A DNA stretch of 64,000 nt. Origin: Pseudomonas sp. UBA6562 (GTDB lineage Bacteria > Pseudomonadota > Gammaproteobacteria > Pseudomonadales > Pseudomonadaceae). Shown here in pieces: positions 31,889 through 40,293 of the stretch; the stretch's first letter is position 1; each line of letters starts with the position of its first letter. The notes under the pieces are model-generated. The model did no database searches. It was not told the origin of the DNA and worked only from the letters and a program-made list of their open reading frames with translations. The DNA is taken from NCBI RefSeq assembly GCF_002434265.1, contig NZ_DJJS01000008.1:124001-188000 (forward strand). The letters run 5' to 3'. The position numbers and the translations under genes were made by a program.

Positions 31889-34227
31889 CGGCACACCAGA
31901 GGGCCGAGCTGGGCGATTTCGCCAGTGGCTGCCGGTAGCTCGAAGACCACCTCGCACGCTGCGCCGTCGGCAGACTCGACCTGCAGGCGATTGCGTGCGG
32001 CCAGTTGCTCCAGATAGACCAGACCGTCCCAACCCACCACCGCCTGCGCGCCGCTCTCCCGGTGCACGACGCGGCTGCCCAACGCCAGGGGCCGCCGCTG
32101 CGCATCGACCAGAACGATGTTGGCCGCGCGGACCTGCTGCAATTCGAACTCCAGCAGATAGCCGTTGCCGCGACGTACGGCCACGCGTTGCTCGACCTGC
32201 GACACCTGCACGTCGGCCGGCAGTTCCAGCGGGTCGATCTCGTATTTACCGCGGTAGTACCCGCTGCTATAGGGCACCAGCAGATGGCCGTCGTCATCGG
32301 TACGGCCGATCAACTGGTTTTCGTAGCGTACCGGTACATCGGCATGCCCCTGGGTGCTGACCAGCACGAAGGCGTCGTCGATGCGGTTGGCGGCGAACGC
32401 ACCGGCATCCATCAGCACCAGCGAGCCGCTGGCATCGGCCCAGCGCGTGGTCTGCTCGGCGGTGCCGTACAGGCCCGCCTGCAGCTGCACCGATTGCAGA
32501 CGCCAGGTGGCGTCGGCCTGGCGATAGTCGGCGCGATCCTCGCCGCGGGCATAGCCCAGGTTGTAGCCAATGCCCGTACCGGGCGGCACGGCGCGGCTGT
32601 AGTTGACGCGTTGCAAGCTCTGCCCGGCCTGGTTGCGCTCCAGACTGGTGGCCAGCGTTCCGCTGGCGCCGAACGGGACGACCCATTGCGCTTGGGCCGC
32701 CCAGCGCTGCGTACCCACCTCGCGGTTGGCCGACAGGTACAGGCTGCTGCTGCCCCACAGCGGTTTGCTCCAGCTGAGGTTGAGCAGGCGGGTACGACTG
32801 CGGTCGGCGGCCAGGATGTCGAAATAGCCCGCGCCAAGACTGCCGTAGCGGTCCAGGTTGAGGCTCAGGGTGAGCTGTTCGCTGCGTCGGCTCAGGCGTG
32901 CCAGTGGGCTGTCCAGGCGCGACAGGTCGGCGTACTCGCCACTGCGCTGCACATGCTGGTAATTGAAGCCAAGGCGCCGGCTGTTGTACTGGTAGCCGAA
33001 CGCCACCTGCTGACCGCGCTCGCCGTCGAGGCGGCTCTGCGCCACTGCGGCGTTGAGCACCCCGAAGGTGGCTACGCGCAGGTTGCCGCCCAGCCCGCCC
33101 AACTGCAGCGATTCGCCGCTCTCGACATGGCCCTCCAGGGTCAGGCTGTCGCTCAGGCCGTGGCGCAGGCTGGCCGTGGCGCCGCTTGCGCCGTAGGCGA
33201 AGTCGCGCAGCCCGTAGTCGCGGCGCAAGCGCCCGGCCGCCAGGGAGAAGTCGCTCAGGCCCTTGGCCAACAAGCTGCTGGTGACATAGAACGGCAAGGT
33301 GGTAGACACCTGCCGACCCAGGGCGTCGGTGGTCACCACCACCGCTTCGCCGGCACCGTTGATGAACGGCACGTTGGTCAGGGTGTAAGGCCCCGGTTGC
33401 AATTGGCTGGCGCTGGCTTTGTAGCCGTCGATGAAGACCTCAAGTGAGGTCGGCACCGCCGCCTCTCCGGAAAACGCCGGCAGCGGATAGGTGACGATGT
33501 CCGGCCGCACCGCGAAATCCCGGCTCACCTGCACGCCGCCCATGCGCACCGAACGGCTCCAGGGCAAGGCGCCGCTAAGCACATCGCCCGCTTCGAAGGT
33601 CAGCAGGCGCTGCTCGTCGGTGTAGCGCCAGGTGGTGTCGTAGCGCAGGTAGCCGTCGCGTCGCAGCGCCTCTGGCGTGTCGCCGAAGGCCTGGCGCCAC
33701 TGTCCTGTGCTGGACAAGGTGCCCCATGTGTCGAACACGCGCAGCTCGTTCCACACGGCCAGGTGGGTGCCGCCGTCGTCGGTGTCGTTGAGGTAGGCGT
33801 CGTAGTTGAGCAAGCTGCCGAAACTGCTGCGCGCCTCGCTGGCCGGATACAGTGCCGGCCCGCCGATACGCTGCTCGGGTAGCCAGGCGGCGGGCACTTG
33901 CAGGTTCAGGCGCTGGCCGGCACTGTCGTAGTCGGCATGCAGGCCGGCAATGCCGTCGAGCGCCAGCTCGCCCTGCGGCTGGCCCGGCACCTGGACACCG
34001 GCAGCCTGCAACACGCCGCTGTCCAGATACAGGCGCCCGGCGCGCTGCTGGACGGCGACCAGTTCGGCCTTAGGCACCTGGTTCACCGACAGGTCCAGGT
34101 ACAGCAGCGCATCGCTTTCCAGTAGCGCCTCGCCCGGTGGCGGCGGCAAGCCCTCGCCCCAACTGCTCGCCGCTGCCAGACACAAGCCCAGGCCGCCATG
34201 GCGCATGGCCGTCGTCAGCCACTTCAC
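31885..34227 (-). CDS. Outer-membrane usher of Csu/CupE-type pilus
   Basis: A 780-aa usher of the FimD/PapC superfamily, shorter than classical ushers, as in CsuD/CupE5. It starts at a GTG (34227) preceded by GAAGAGG, with a signal sequence ending near SSWGEG. Visible parts are the N-terminal periplasmic domain, the barrel with repeated aromatic strands, the plug region (VPTSLEVFIDGYKASASQLQ, PGPYTLTNVPFINGAGEAVV) and the C-terminal beta domains (DDGHLLVPYSSGYYRGKYEI). It secretes and assembles the pilins through the outer membrane. Confidence 0.93.
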   Translation of the reverse strand: MKWLTTAMRHGGLGLCLAAASSWGEGLPPPPGEALLESDALLYLDLSVNQVPKAELVAVQQRAGRLYLDSGVLQAAGVQVPGQPQGELALDGIAGLHADYDSAGQRLNLQVPAAWLPEQRIGGPALYPASEARSSFGSLLNYDAYLNDTDDGGTHLAVWNELRVFDTWGTLSSTGQWRQAFGDTPEALRRDGYLRYDTTWRYTDEQRLLTFEAGDVLSGALPWSRSVRMGGVQVSRDFAVRPDIVTYPLPAFSGEAAVPTSLEVFIDGYKASASQLQPGPYTLTNVPFINGAGEAVVVTTDALGRQVSTTLPFYVTSSLLAKGLSDFSLAAGRLRRDYGLRDFAYGASGATASLRHGLSDSLTLEGHVESGESLQLGGLGGNLRVATFGVLNAAVAQSRLDGERGQQVAFGYQYNSRRLGFNYQHVQRSGEYADLSRLDSPLARLSRRSEQLTLSLNLDRYGSLGAGYFDILAADRSRTRLLNLSWSKPLWGSSSLYLSANREVGTQRWAAQAQWVVPFGASGTLATSLERNQAGQSLQRVNYSRAVPPGTGIGYNLGYARGEDRADYRQADATWRLQSVQLQAGLYGTAEQTTRWADASGSLVLMDAGAFAANRIDDAFVLVSTQGHADVPVRYENQLIGRTDDDGHLLVPYSSGYYRGKYEIDPLELPADVQVSQVEQRVAVRRGNGYLLEFELQQVRAANIVLVDAQRRPLALGSRVVHRESGAQAVVGWDGLVYLEQLAARNRLQVESADGAACEVVFELPAATGEIAQLGPLVCR

Positions 34228-34286
34228 GCACCTCTTCCCACCATGTTCGGGCCCTCCTTGGCCCCTGCCCTACGCTTGGCTGCCTC

Positions 34287-35069
34287 TCACCGACCACGCT
34301 CGATCACCTGCGCTGCCGCATCGCCGTTGACCCGCGCCTTGACCGTGCCGCCCACAGGCACCGTGGCTGGCGCAGGCCAGCGCATGCGCGCGCCTGGCAG
34401 CACATAGCCCAGCAACCCTTGCGCCAAGGGTCGCTCGCGGCCGTCGACTTGCAGGCTGACGTCCGTGAGCCGCGCGTGCACCGGGCCGTTGTTGTGCAGT
34501 TCCAGATAAGGCTTGCCCCCTACCGTCACCGCCTGCCAGGCCAACTGGGGCCGGCCGACACCGTCGGCGCTGCGCCGGCCCTGCGGATCGGGTTTGCCCC
34601 ACAGGCCCTCGCCGTATACGAACAACGGCACCGAGTAGCGCATCTGCAAGCGGATCGCCGCCTGCGCACCCTGACCGCGCGCTTCGTTGGGCAGCGGCGA
34701 AGGGATCTCGTCGATGATGATACGATAGGCCTGCTCCTGGCCGGCGGGCGAAGTGCCGCTGCGGGTCAGGCGGATCAGCTGTTTCTGACCCGGCGCGATG
34801 TTGGCCACCGGCGGGCTGCCGATGATCTGGCGCTGCGCCTGGAACTGCTCCTGAAAGCCGTCCTGACGCCAGGCGAAAACCCGCACTTGCAGGCTGGCCG
34901 GTTCGTCGCCACGGTTCTCCAGCCACAACGCTCCGGCTTTCTGCTCGGCCTCGATGACCGGATCGACCGGCCAGATCAGCACCGAGGTCGCGGCCTGGGC
35001 CGCCATGCCCGGCAGCCCCAGAAGCACCCCGGCCGCCCCGGCTCGCAGTGTGTTCAACGCCCATCCCAT
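34287..35069 (-). CDS. Periplasmic pilus chaperone of Csu/CupE type
   Basis: A 260-aa protein with a signal peptide (MGWALNTLRAGAAGVLLGLP, cleavage near AAQAA) and a two-domain immunoglobulin-like PapD fold: IWPVDPVIEAEQKAGALWLE, NRGDEPASLQVRVFAW, EQAYRIIIDEIPSP and LELHNNGPVHARL. It stabilises pilin subunits by donating a strand before delivery to the usher. TAAGGAG lies before the ATG on the minus strand. It is located between the pilin genes and the usher, as in csuABCDE. Confidence 0.94.
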   Translation of the reverse strand: MGWALNTLRAGAAGVLLGLPGMAAQAATSVLIWPVDPVIEAEQKAGALWLENRGDEPASLQVRVFAWRQDGFQEQFQAQRQIIGSPPVANIAPGQKQLIRLTRSGTSPAGQEQAYRIIIDEIPSPLPNEARGQGAQAAIRLQMRYSVPLFVYGEGLWGKPDPQGRRSADGVGRPQLAWQAVTVGGKPYLELHNNGPVHARLTDVSLQVDGRERPLAQGLLGYVLPGARMRWPAPATVPVGGTVKARVNGDAAAQVIERGR

Positions 35070-35104
35070 CTCGCTCTCCTTAGCCTGGATCGTTCTTTTT
35101 GCGC

Positions 35105-35605
35105 CTACCAGGTCAGCGTGACCTGCACGGCGTCGCTGTACTGACCCGCAGGCAGGTCGCCTGGCAATTGCAGACGCCCATACAGCGGCAACGCGATGGC
35201 GTTCGGGTCGCTGTAGATGAGGCTCAATGCCTGGCCGATACCCACTACCTGGCTCAGCCCGGCATCGCGGTACAGTTGGTAGGCCAGTCGTTGACCGGCG
35301 CCGACACGCTGCAGATGACGCACGCCTGCGACCGCATGCTGGCCGGCATCCAGGCTCATGCTCAGCAACACCCCAGGCGTGCAGCGCAGACGCACGCCGG
35401 TACCGCCCAGGCTGGCGCTGACGGCGCCCCTGGCCAGCGCCGAGTGCGTACCGAAATCGAGCACGCCGAACACCTGGGTACCGCTTTGCACCAGGCAACC
35501 CGGCACGATCGAAGCGCTGACCTCGAAACTGCTGCTGGTAGCCGCCTCGGTCGTGCCGCTCACGGCAATGCCCAGTAACGCCAGGATCCATCGTCGCGCC
35601 CGCAT
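35105..35605 (-). CDS. Spore-coat-U-domain pilin, fourth subunit gene
   Basis: A 166-aa secreted SCPU protein: signal peptide MRARRWILALLGIAVSGTTE, the pair of Cys residues typical of the fold (VPGCLVQSG, VRLRCTPGV), LDFGTHSALARG and the C-terminal pattern LPAGQYSDAVQVTLTW. It is nearest to the chaperone gene and separated from the previous pilin gene by 8 bp. Its role may be as minor subunit, like CsuB. Confidence 0.88.
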   Translation of the reverse strand: MRARRWILALLGIAVSGTTEAATSSSFEVSASIVPGCLVQSGTQVFGVLDFGTHSALARGAVSASLGGTGVRLRCTPGVLLSMSLDAGQHAVAGVRHLQRVGAGQRLAYQLYRDAGLSQVVGIGQALSLIYSDPNAIALPLYGRLQLPGDLPAGQYSDAVQVTLTW

Positions 35606-35613
35606 GCGCCGGC

Positions 35614-36147
35614 TCAGAAGCTCAGCTCGACCGCCACGGTGTCGCTGTATACCCCAGCCGGCAGGCCAGGCTTGCCCAAGGCTCGGCCATACAGCTCGAC
35701 CGTTTGCGCAACGCCCGTGCTGGTCGCCAGGGTGATCGGGTCGCCGATGCCCAGTAACTGGGTACGGCCGGTGTCGGTATAGAAGTCGTAGGGCACGAAG
35801 TTGCCACTGCCGTCGGCCAGTGCGCGCGTGCCGCCTTCCGACGCACCGTCGTTGCTGCCGGCCAGCACGCGTACTTCGGGAATGGTCCCGGCCGAGCACA
35901 GTACGCTCAACGCCCCGCCGCCAGTGCCCAGCACCTGGCCGTCGGCGCTGGCGAACAGCGCGTCTTGGGTGCCGAAGTCCAAGGTGCCGAAATCCAGGCC
36001 CGAGGTGCCGGTGCCCCCGTTGACCTGGCAGGCCGCAGTGAGCGTGAGGGTCGAGTTCAAGGTGCCAGTCGAGGTGGCAGCGTGGCTATTGGCTGCCAGT
36101 GCCAGGCCAAGGCCGGCGAGCAGGCAGCGGGTGGTCGTCGCGTACAT
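35614..36147 (-). CDS. Spore-coat-U-domain pilin, third subunit gene
   Basis: A 177-aa secreted protein, with signal peptide MYATTTRCLLAGLGLALAAN and mature start ATSTGTLNST. SCPU features are ACQVNGGTG, LDFGTLDFGTQD, LSVLCSAGTIPEVRV and the ending LPAGVYSDTVAVELSF. The low-charge, Gly/Thr-rich composition and the absence of bulky residues resemble major pilins such as CsuA/B, though its position is third. Which subunit is the shaft cannot be settled from sequence. Confidence 0.88.
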   Translation of the reverse strand: MYATTTRCLLAGLGLALAANSHAATSTGTLNSTLTLTAACQVNGGTGTSGLDFGTLDFGTQDALFASADGQVLGTGGGALSVLCSAGTIPEVRVLAGSNDGASEGGTRALADGSGNFVPYDFYTDTGRTQLLGIGDPITLATSTGVAQTVELYGRALGKPGLPAGVYSDTVAVELSF

Positions 36148-36163
36148 TGCAATCTCCTTGCGT

Positions 36164-36697
36164 TTACCAGTCCAGGGTGACTCTCAGGGTGTCGCGGTAG
36201 ATTCCGGCGGGCAGCGCGCGCGGCTGCGCGACCACCACGCCATAGATCGGGATCGGCATCTGCCGGCTGCTGGTAATGGTGAAGGTCTGCGCCTGGCCGG
36301 CCGTGTAACGCTCGGCGCCTAGCGGGTCCACCGCCAATTGGTAGACGATGGTCTGCCGACCGTTGCTCAGGCGACGCACACCGTCGCCACCGTTCTGGCC
36401 TTCGTCGATGTGCACGCTGAAGGCCCGTACCGACGGGGTGCAACTGATCTGCAAGGCAGAACCGGCAGCGTGGTCCACTTGGGTGCGCAAGGCATCGTTC
36501 CAGCGCGGCCCCTGGGCACCGAAATCCAGACGCCCGGGATTGCCCAGCACGGCGGGCGGTTGCCCGGCACTGTCGATCTGGCAGGCGGCGTTGATGCGCA
36601 GCTGGGCCTGGATGAAGCCAGTGACGCTGCCATGCGCAGGCAGCATGGGCCACAGCAGCGGGCCAAAGGTCAGTAACAGTAAGGGGGAGCGGTTCAT
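36164..36697 (-). CDS. Spore-coat-U-domain pilin, second subunit gene
   Basis: A 177-aa secreted protein with a signal peptide (MNRSPLLLLTFGPLLWPMLP, cleavage near AHG). SCPU marks are INAACQIDSAG, LQISCTPSVRAFSVH and the ending LPAGIYRDTLRVTLDW. It lies 16 bp before the third pilin gene and 31 bp after the first. Confidence 0.88.
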   Translation of the reverse strand: MNRSPLLLLTFGPLLWPMLPAHGSVTGFIQAQLRINAACQIDSAGQPPAVLGNPGRLDFGAQGPRWNDALRTQVDHAAGSALQISCTPSVRAFSVHIDEGQNGGDGVRRLSNGRQTIVYQLAVDPLGAERYTAGQAQTFTITSSRQMPIPIYGVVVAQPRALPAGIYRDTLRVTLDW

Positions 36698-36728
36698 GGC
36701 CGCAGCTCCGTGTGCATGGTTGGCATCC

Positions 36729-37256
36729 TTACCAGGTCAGCGTGACGTTCAGCAGGTCGGCGTACAGACCCGCGCGCGGCACCTCGGCCACAGGGTCGAG
36801 ACGGGCGTAGAGCGGGAGCTCGACCGTGCCGCTGTCCGGTGTGCGCCCGTCCAGCGGCACGTCGACCGCCAAGGGTTGGCGCCAGGCCGCATCGCGGTAG
36901 AGTCGATACGCGATGGGTTTGGCTCGAGGGTCGCCACTGGCCAGGAAACGCACTTCACCCACGCCGCCATGGCGCCCACCGTCGACGCGCATTTGGAAAG
37001 GTGTGTCGGGATTGCACTCCAGTCGCGGTGGCCGCTGGCTGAACAAGGTACCGGTGAGCGGCGCCATCGCGCCGTCCAGACGCGCTGCGCGCCCTAGATC
37101 GATGCGCCCCAGCGCCTGCGCACCGGCCTCACGGGCACGGTGGACCAGCAGGCAGCCACGCTCGACCTGTACCTGCACTTCGACTAGAAAGTCGGCGGCC
37201 CAGACGCCGCCACTGGCCAGCCAGGTCGATAGCATCCATAGGCTATAGGTGTTCAC
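36729..37256 (-). CDS. Spore-coat-U-domain pilin, first subunit gene of the operon
   Basis: A 175-aa secreted protein with a signal peptide (MNTYSLWMLSTWLASGGVWA). SCPU features are VERGCLLVHRA, ALGRIDLGRAARLDG, LECNPDTPFQMRVDGG and the ending PRAGLYADLLNVTLTW. As the first gene of the seven-gene pilus operon it takes the position that csuA/B has in Acinetobacter, but it lacks the low-charge look of a major shaft pilin. Confidence 0.85.
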   Translation of the reverse strand: MNTYSLWMLSTWLASGGVWAADFLVEVQVQVERGCLLVHRAREAGAQALGRIDLGRAARLDGAMAPLTGTLFSQRPPRLECNPDTPFQMRVDGGRHGGVGEVRFLASGDPRAKPIAYRLYRDAAWRQPLAVDVPLDGRTPDSGTVELPLYARLDPVAEVPRAGLYADLLNVTLTW

Positions 37257-37565
37257 GGTACGTCCCTGCTCCGCTCATCTCCTGATGTTTTTGGAGCGTA
37301 GCAGTACCCTGCGATCCCACAACACGAGTCGTGCCGCCTCGCACCTGTCCGCCAACGCTAGGGTCGTTTTGGCGATGAACGGTAGCGCCGACAAAAAAAC
37401 TTGTACAAAACCTCCGCCGACGTAGAACCTAGTGCCCAGTCTGGCCTCAAATGGCCACTTTCCGACGATCAATTCGTACTTTTCTGATAACGTGGGCGCA
37501 CGAATTTCCCTTTCTTTTTCACCTGCTTGCGGCCTCGCCCCGTGGCCATAAACGGAGAGTGTTTC
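37257..37565. promoter_or_regulatory. Divergent control region between pilus operon and bacteriophytochrome
   Basis: A 309-bp non-coding stretch, less GC-rich than its surroundings. TTGTACAA (37402-37409) is a short palindrome next to an A-run and could belong to the promoter of the pilus operon. GGAGAG at 37554-37559 is the ribosome site of bphP. I cannot name a regulator binding site with confidence. Confidence 0.4.
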
Positions 37566-39806
37566 TTGACAACCGCCCAGAACGCTTTTGACGAAGCGGT
37601 CGAACGCTGCGCCCAGGAGCCTATCCAGGTTCCGGGCAGCATCCAGCCCCAAGGCTTCATGCTGGTCCTCGACGAACGCGACCTGCGCATCGTCCAGGCC
37701 AGCGAGAACGTGCGCCAGTGGCTGGGCATCAGTGCGCAGGACGTGCTCGATCGCCCCTTCGCGGCGTTGTTCGACGGCTTCGACCTGCATGCGCACCTGC
37801 ATCAAGTGCCGGAAGACGACGTGTTCCCCTTCCACTTGGCCGACGTTCGCCTGAGTGCCGACGCCATCTGGCAAGAACCCCTGCGCCTGCTGGTACACCG
37901 CCACGACCAAGTGCTGATCGCCGAATTCGAACCCTGCGGCAGCACCCCGCGCGCCGACTACCACCCACTGGTGCGCGGCTTCGTCGGCAGCCTCAACCAG
38001 GCGATCGACCTCGAAGCGCTGCTCGACCAGTCGGTGCAACAGATCAAGCGCCTGACCGGTTTCGGACGGGTCAAAGCCTATCGCTTCGATGCCGAGGGCA
38101 ACGGCCTGGTCATCGCCGAAGCCGTGGACCCTGGCTATCCGCATTACCTGGGCTTGTGCTTTCCAGGTTCGGACATTCCGCGCCAGGCCCGCGAGCTGTA
38201 CCGGATCAACCGCATCCGCCTGATCCAGGACGCCACCTACCAGCCCTCCGCGCTGCTGCCCACGCTCAACCCCTTGACCGGCAAGCCGCTGGACATGAGC
38301 TTCGCGTCCTTGCGCAGCGTGTCGCCGGTGCACCTGCAATACATGCGCAACATGGGCACGCTGGCGTCGATGTCGCTGTCGATCGTGGTCGACGGCCAAT
38401 TGTGGGGGTTGATCTCCTGTCACCACGCCGAACCCCGCGCCGTCGATTTCCAGACCCGCACCGCCTGCGAGCTGCTGGCCAGCGTGCTGTCGTTGCAGAT
38501 CGAAGCGCGCGAGTCGCACACCAACACCCGCCAGTTGCTCGACCTGCGCCGCCACATCGTGCGCATGCTCTCGTCCATGGCCGACCGCGACAGCGTCAGC
38601 GAGGGCCTACTGGCCCTGCCTGACGTTATGCTGGATTTCGCCTCTGCCAAGGGCGTGGCCATCATCAGCGCCGAGCGTTGCGACCTGATCGGCGACACCC
38701 CGCCCGAGGCGCAGTTGCTGGCGCTGGTGCACTGGCTGGGGCAACGCGACGAAGAAGGCGTGTTCCACACCGACAACATCCGCCGCGACATTCCGCTGCT
38801 GCCCGAGCTTGCCGACCATGCCGGCGGCGTGCTGGCGGTGGCGATCTCGCAGATCCACTCGCACTACCTGCTGTGGTTCCGTCCCGAGCAGGTGCGCACC
38901 GTGCACTGGGCCGGGCGCCCGGACAAGCACATCGACGACGCCACCGGCCGCCTCAGCCCGCGGCACAGCTTCGAGCGCTGGCACGAAGAGATTCGCGGTT
39001 TCTCGCAACCCTGGGACCCGCTGATCGTCGAAGGCGTGCTGGAGCTGCGCATTGCCGTACTCGGTATCGTGCTGCGCAAAGCCGAGGAAATGGCGCAACT
39101 GGCCGGTGAACTCAAGCGTTCCAACAAGGAACTCGAAGCGTTTTCCTACAGCGTGTCCCACGACCTGCGCGCGCCGCTGCGGCACATCGCCGGTTATAGC
39201 GAGCTGCTCAGCGAATTCGAAGGCCAAGGGCTGTCCGAGCGCGGCAAGCGCTTCCTGCAGCACATCGAGGAAGCGGCGCAGTTCGCCGGCACCCTGGTGG
39301 ACAACCTGCTCAACTTCTCGCAGATGGGCCGCTCGGCGCTGCGCATGTCGGACGTCAACCTCAATGCGTTGATCGACACCATCCGCACCGAGTCGGCACC
39401 CGACTATGCCGGGCGGGAAATCGTCTGGGACGTCGCCCGCCTGCCCAAGGTGATCGCCGACCCTGCGTTCATCAACCTAGTCCTGCAGAACCTGATCTCC
39501 AACGCCATCAAGTACACGCGCGAGCGCAACCCGGCACGTATCGAAATCGGCTCGCATGAGAACGATGAGGAAGTCGAGATCTACGTACGCGACAATGGCG
39601 TCGGTTTCGACATGGCCTACGCTAACAAACTGTTTGGGGTGTTCCAGCGTTTGCACCGCATGGAAGACTTCGAAGGCACCGGCATCGGCCTGGCCAGTGT
39701 GCGCCGCATCATCGAGCGCCACGACGGGCGTGTCTGGGCCGAAGGCGCGATCGACCAGGGCGCCTCGTTCCACTTCGCCCTTCCCCTCCACCCCCAGCAC
39801 GCTTGA
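37566..39806 (+). CDS. bphP: Bacteriophytochrome histidine kinase BphP
   Basis: A 746-aa red/far-red light sensor. It starts at a TTG (37566) six bases after GGAGAG. The biliverdin-binding Cys15 is kept in ERCAQEPIQVPGSIQPQG. PAS (about 20-115), GAF (about 135-305, with FPGSDIPRQARELY and MSFASLRSVSPVHLQYMRNM), PHY (about 310-490, with WAGRPDKHID and SPRHSFERWHEEIRG), then HisKA with phospho-His532 in SVSHDLRAPLR and HATPase_c (NLISNAIKYTRE, DNGVGFDM, GTGIGLASVRRI). The chromophore is biliverdin, but no bphO heme oxygenase lies nearby. Two response-regulator genes follow and the csu operon is divergent. Confidence 0.95.
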   Translation: MTTAQNAFDEAVERCAQEPIQVPGSIQPQGFMLVLDERDLRIVQASENVRQWLGISAQDVLDRPFAALFDGFDLHAHLHQVPEDDVFPFHLADVRLSADAIWQEPLRLLVHRHDQVLIAEFEPCGSTPRADYHPLVRGFVGSLNQAIDLEALLDQSVQQIKRLTGFGRVKAYRFDAEGNGLVIAEAVDPGYPHYLGLCFPGSDIPRQARELYRINRIRLIQDATYQPSALLPTLNPLTGKPLDMSFASLRSVSPVHLQYMRNMGTLASMSLSIVVDGQLWGLISCHHAEPRAVDFQTRTACELLASVLSLQIEARESHTNTRQLLDLRRHIVRMLSSMADRDSVSEGLLALPDVMLDFASAKGVAIISAERCDLIGDTPPEAQLLALVHWLGQRDEEGVFHTDNIRRDIPLLPELADHAGGVLAVAISQIHSHYLLWFRPEQVRTVHWAGRPDKHIDDATGRLSPRHSFERWHEEIRGFSQPWDPLIVEGVLELRIAVLGIVLRKAEEMAQLAGELKRSNKELEAFSYSVSHDLRAPLRHIAGYSELLSEFEGQGLSERGKRFLQHIEEAAQFAGTLVDNLLNFSQMGRSALRMSDVNLNALIDTIRTESAPDYAGREIVWDVARLPKVIADPAFINLVLQNLISNAIKYTRERNPARIEIGSHENDEEVEIYVRDNGVGFDMAYANKLFGVFQRLHRMEDFEGTGIGLASVRRIIERHDGRVWAEGAIDQGASFHFALPLHPQHA

Positions 39807-39821
39807 GGGACCGTACCGAAC

Positions 39822-40283
39822 ATGCTCAAACCCATCCTGTTGGTCGAAGACAACCCCAGAGACCTGGAGTTGACCCTCGTGGCGCTGGAACGCAGCCAGC
39901 TGGCCAATGAAGTCATCGTCATGCGCGATGGCGCCGATGCTCTGGATTACCTGATGCGTCGCAATGCCTATAGCGACCGCGACGACGGCAACCCCGCCGT
40001 GCTGTTGCTGGACTTGAAACTGCCCAAGGTCGATGGTCTGGAAGTGCTCAAGGAAGTGCGCTCCACCCCCGAACTGCGCAGCATCCCCACGGTGATGCTG
40101 ACCTCCTCGCGCGAAGAGCCGGACTTGCTGCGCGCCTACGAGCTGGGCGTCAACGCCTACGTGGTCAAGCCTGTGGAGTTCAAGGAATTCGTCACAGCCA
40201 TCTCTGACCTGGGGGTGTTCTGGGCCGTGCTCAACGAGCCGCCACCCGGCTCGCTGCGTCTGCCTCGCCGCGGCATTACCTGA
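39822..40283 (+). CDS. Single-domain response regulator (Rcp1-like)
   Basis: A 153-aa protein that is only a receiver domain: LLVEDNPRDLELTL (acidic pocket), phospho-acceptor Asp64 in LLLDLKLPKVDG, MLTSSREEPDLL (Thr/Ser switch) and the conserved Lys in YVVKPVEFKEF. Such Rcp-type regulators are the usual partners of phytochrome kinases. It lies 15 bp after bphP and should receive phosphate from it. With no output domain it may pass the signal to another protein by contact or phosphotransfer. Confidence 0.92.
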   Translation: MLKPILLVEDNPRDLELTLVALERSQLANEVIVMRDGADALDYLMRRNAYSDRDDGNPAVLLLDLKLPKVDGLEVLKEVRSTPELRSIPTVMLTSSREEPDLLRAYELGVNAYVVKPVEFKEFVTAISDLGVFWAVLNEPPPGSLRLPRRGIT

Positions 40284-40293
40284 GGCGTACCGG

